A program made the position numbers and the translations under genes. Source: Flavobacterium fluviatile (GTDB lineage: Bacteria > Bacteroidota > Bacteroidia > Flavobacteriales > Flavobacteriaceae). From it: a stretch of 64,000 nt of DNA. The DNA is taken from positions 105,624 through 169,623 of the forward strand of contig NZ_JAADZW010000009.1 of assembly GCF_010645065.1 (NCBI RefSeq), written 5' to 3'. Below the pieces are notes generated by a model. It did no database searches. It worked only from the letters and a program-made list of their open reading frames with translations, and was not told the DNA's origin. Shown here one piece after another: positions 63,168 to 64,000 of this stretch (positions within the stretch are counted from its first letter, which is position 1; every line of letters begins with the position of its first letter).

Positions 63168-63762
63168 TTGGCGCAGCAGTACTGTCTACAACCTCACTTT
63201 CATCTACATAAGTTGCTTTTCCGTCACCTAAAACCAGGTCAATTTTAGACGCTTTAAGTACACGGTCACCTACTTTCAGGTTTCTTCCTTTATAACGCAT
63301 CTCCAAAACCATATCTTTTCCAAGATTCGGAATATACGTAATCGTTCCTTCCTGAAGCCCTAAAGCTTTAAGGGTCGGAACCGCTTCACGATATGTTTTT
63401 TCTATTAAATCCGGAATTCGAACAGATGAAAAACCCGATGCATTAATTTTAATATATATTTTTCGTCCTACTTTTACCTTTGTTCCTGGTGACGGATCCT
63501 GCTCTACCACACTAAATTTAGGATATTCACTTCTGTAATCAACACTGTCCAAAAGCACATAATCCAAATCCAGTTCGTCCAGTTTTTCCTCAACCTGCTC
63601 TTCCGTCAGTTTCGATAAATCCGGAACCGCAATTTCATGTCCGTGATCCGTTGTAAACGTCAGCCAGTGCATAAACAAATAGCCCAAAACTACAATAATA
63701 GCAGCTGCGCCCAACAGTTGTAAAAAAAACACACGGCTCGTTAAATAATTACGTAAACTCAT
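63139..63762 (-). CDS. PASTA-domain membrane protein
   Basis: From ATG 63762 the protein has 207 residues: an N-terminal membrane helix (about 10-30) and then PASTA repeats (for example VVEQDPSPGTKVKVGRKIYIKI). An in-frame ATG at 63786 would add eight residues. PASTA domains bind peptidoglycan or muropeptides. It overlaps the RluD-type gene and is co-transcribed. Confidence 0.85.
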   Translation of the reverse strand: MSLRNYLTSRVFFLQLLGAAAIIVVLGYLFMHWLTFTTDHGHEIAVPDLSKLTEEQVEEKLDELDLDYVLLDSVDYRSEYPKFSVVEQDPSPGTKVKVGRKIYIKINASGFSSVRIPDLIEKTYREAVPTLKALGLQEGTITYIPNLGKDMVLEMRYKGRNLKVGDRVLKASKIDLVLGDGKATYVDESEVVDSTAAPIEETPADEQ

Positions 63763-63849
63763 AAATTTATTTTTAGATGAACGCAAAGATAAAGCTATTT
63801 CGTTTCAAAAAAAATGATAATTTTGTTTTAAGCAAGAAAGCGAATAATC

Positions 63850-63928
63850 AGGAGCTGTTTCCCGCTTTCGCCTATATCTTTTTACCCGCAAAAAAGCGGT
63901 CAAAAAGGATACCGGCTCTATCGGGGCT
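63850..63928. repeat. dispersed hairpin repeat, copy C
   Basis: AGGAGCTGTTTCCCGCT at the start and CTATCGGGGCT at the end match copy A. The inner stem is imperfect (CTTTTT...CGC against GCG...AAAAAG). The rest of 63763-64000 shows no gene. Confidence 0.7.
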
Positions 63929-64000
63929 CATATCTTTGACATAGATTAAAAATATGAAAATGTATCTTTGAAATACTAACAATTAATAAACAAAACGAAT

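Noticed and set aside
1..64000. CRISPR array
   Set aside because: No regularly spaced direct repeats with unique spacers were seen; the repeats present are dispersed or inverted.

Overview
The window reads as chromosome from a low-GC Bacteroidota bacterium, most likely a Flavobacterium or close relative. The reasons are a type IX secretion (T9SS) C-terminal sorting domain on a secreted pectate lyase-like protein, TAnnTTTG-type -7 promoter boxes, few Shine-Dalgarno sites, a CzcA pump fused to its outer-membrane channel, and families of short dispersed hairpin repeats between genes. No database search was possible, so all names rest on motifs and remembered family features.

Left part (1 to about 13.3 kb) is a metal-handling region: a Cys-rich secreted protein, a small membrane protein, a CzcA-type RND pump with fused outer-membrane factor, its CzcB adaptor, a metal-binding lipoprotein, an MgtC-like protein, a bestrophin-like channel, a Zn/Cd/Pb-type P-type ATPase, a DUF1345 membrane protein, an orphan OmpR-type regulator that lacks its phosphoacceptor Asp, a second Cys-rich protein and a His-rich polypeptide. 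A PAP2 phosphatase follows. Then comes a tightly overlapping operon of di-haem cytochrome c, Rieske lipoprotein and outer-membrane porin (14.8-17.6 kb). Two tiny related ORFs (26 and 27 codons) lie in the intergenic spaces. From 18.8 to 23.5 kb there are two tyrosine recombinases, two excisionase-like HTH proteins and a tRNA 3'-end fragment, which mark mobile-element junctions.

From dnaK (23.7 kb) rightwards the content is mostly housekeeping: thioesterases, T9SS pectate lyase, hydrolase, ModF/PhrA-like ABC protein, pcm, an oxidoreductase, 3-hydroxybutyryl-CoA dehydrogenase, YggS, an orphan 23S-IVS-type four-helix protein, a DnaQ/GIY-YIG nuclease, a K+ channel, miaA, the PiT/DUF47 phosphate pair and a histidine ammonia-lyase. 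The threonine operon thrA-thrB-thrC is preceded by a Thr-rich leader peptide too small for ordinary ORF calling.

Directly after thrC is the most interesting accessory segment (51.2-56.0 kb). It holds a reverse transcriptase gene with a C-terminal helical region, interrupted by one in-frame stop, and an overlapping gene with PD-(D/E)XK nuclease signatures; this is a candidate RT-based phage-defence locus. The segment also carries a NarK-type transporter and repeat elements. It is bounded by two copies of the thrC 3' end plus terminator that differ only at synonymous positions in the coding part, as expected for insertion at or exchange across the thrC 3' end.

The right end carries an Omp85-like barrel protein, a methyltransferase-like protein, a GNAT enzyme, an outer-membrane phospholipase A, a HipA-like kinase/DUF3037 pair, an RluD-type pseudouridine synthase and a PASTA protein. 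Intergenic DNA is rich in two dispersed families: a hairpin repeat of about 75 bp (five copies) and a MITE-like element of about 150 bp (three copies plus a partial one).
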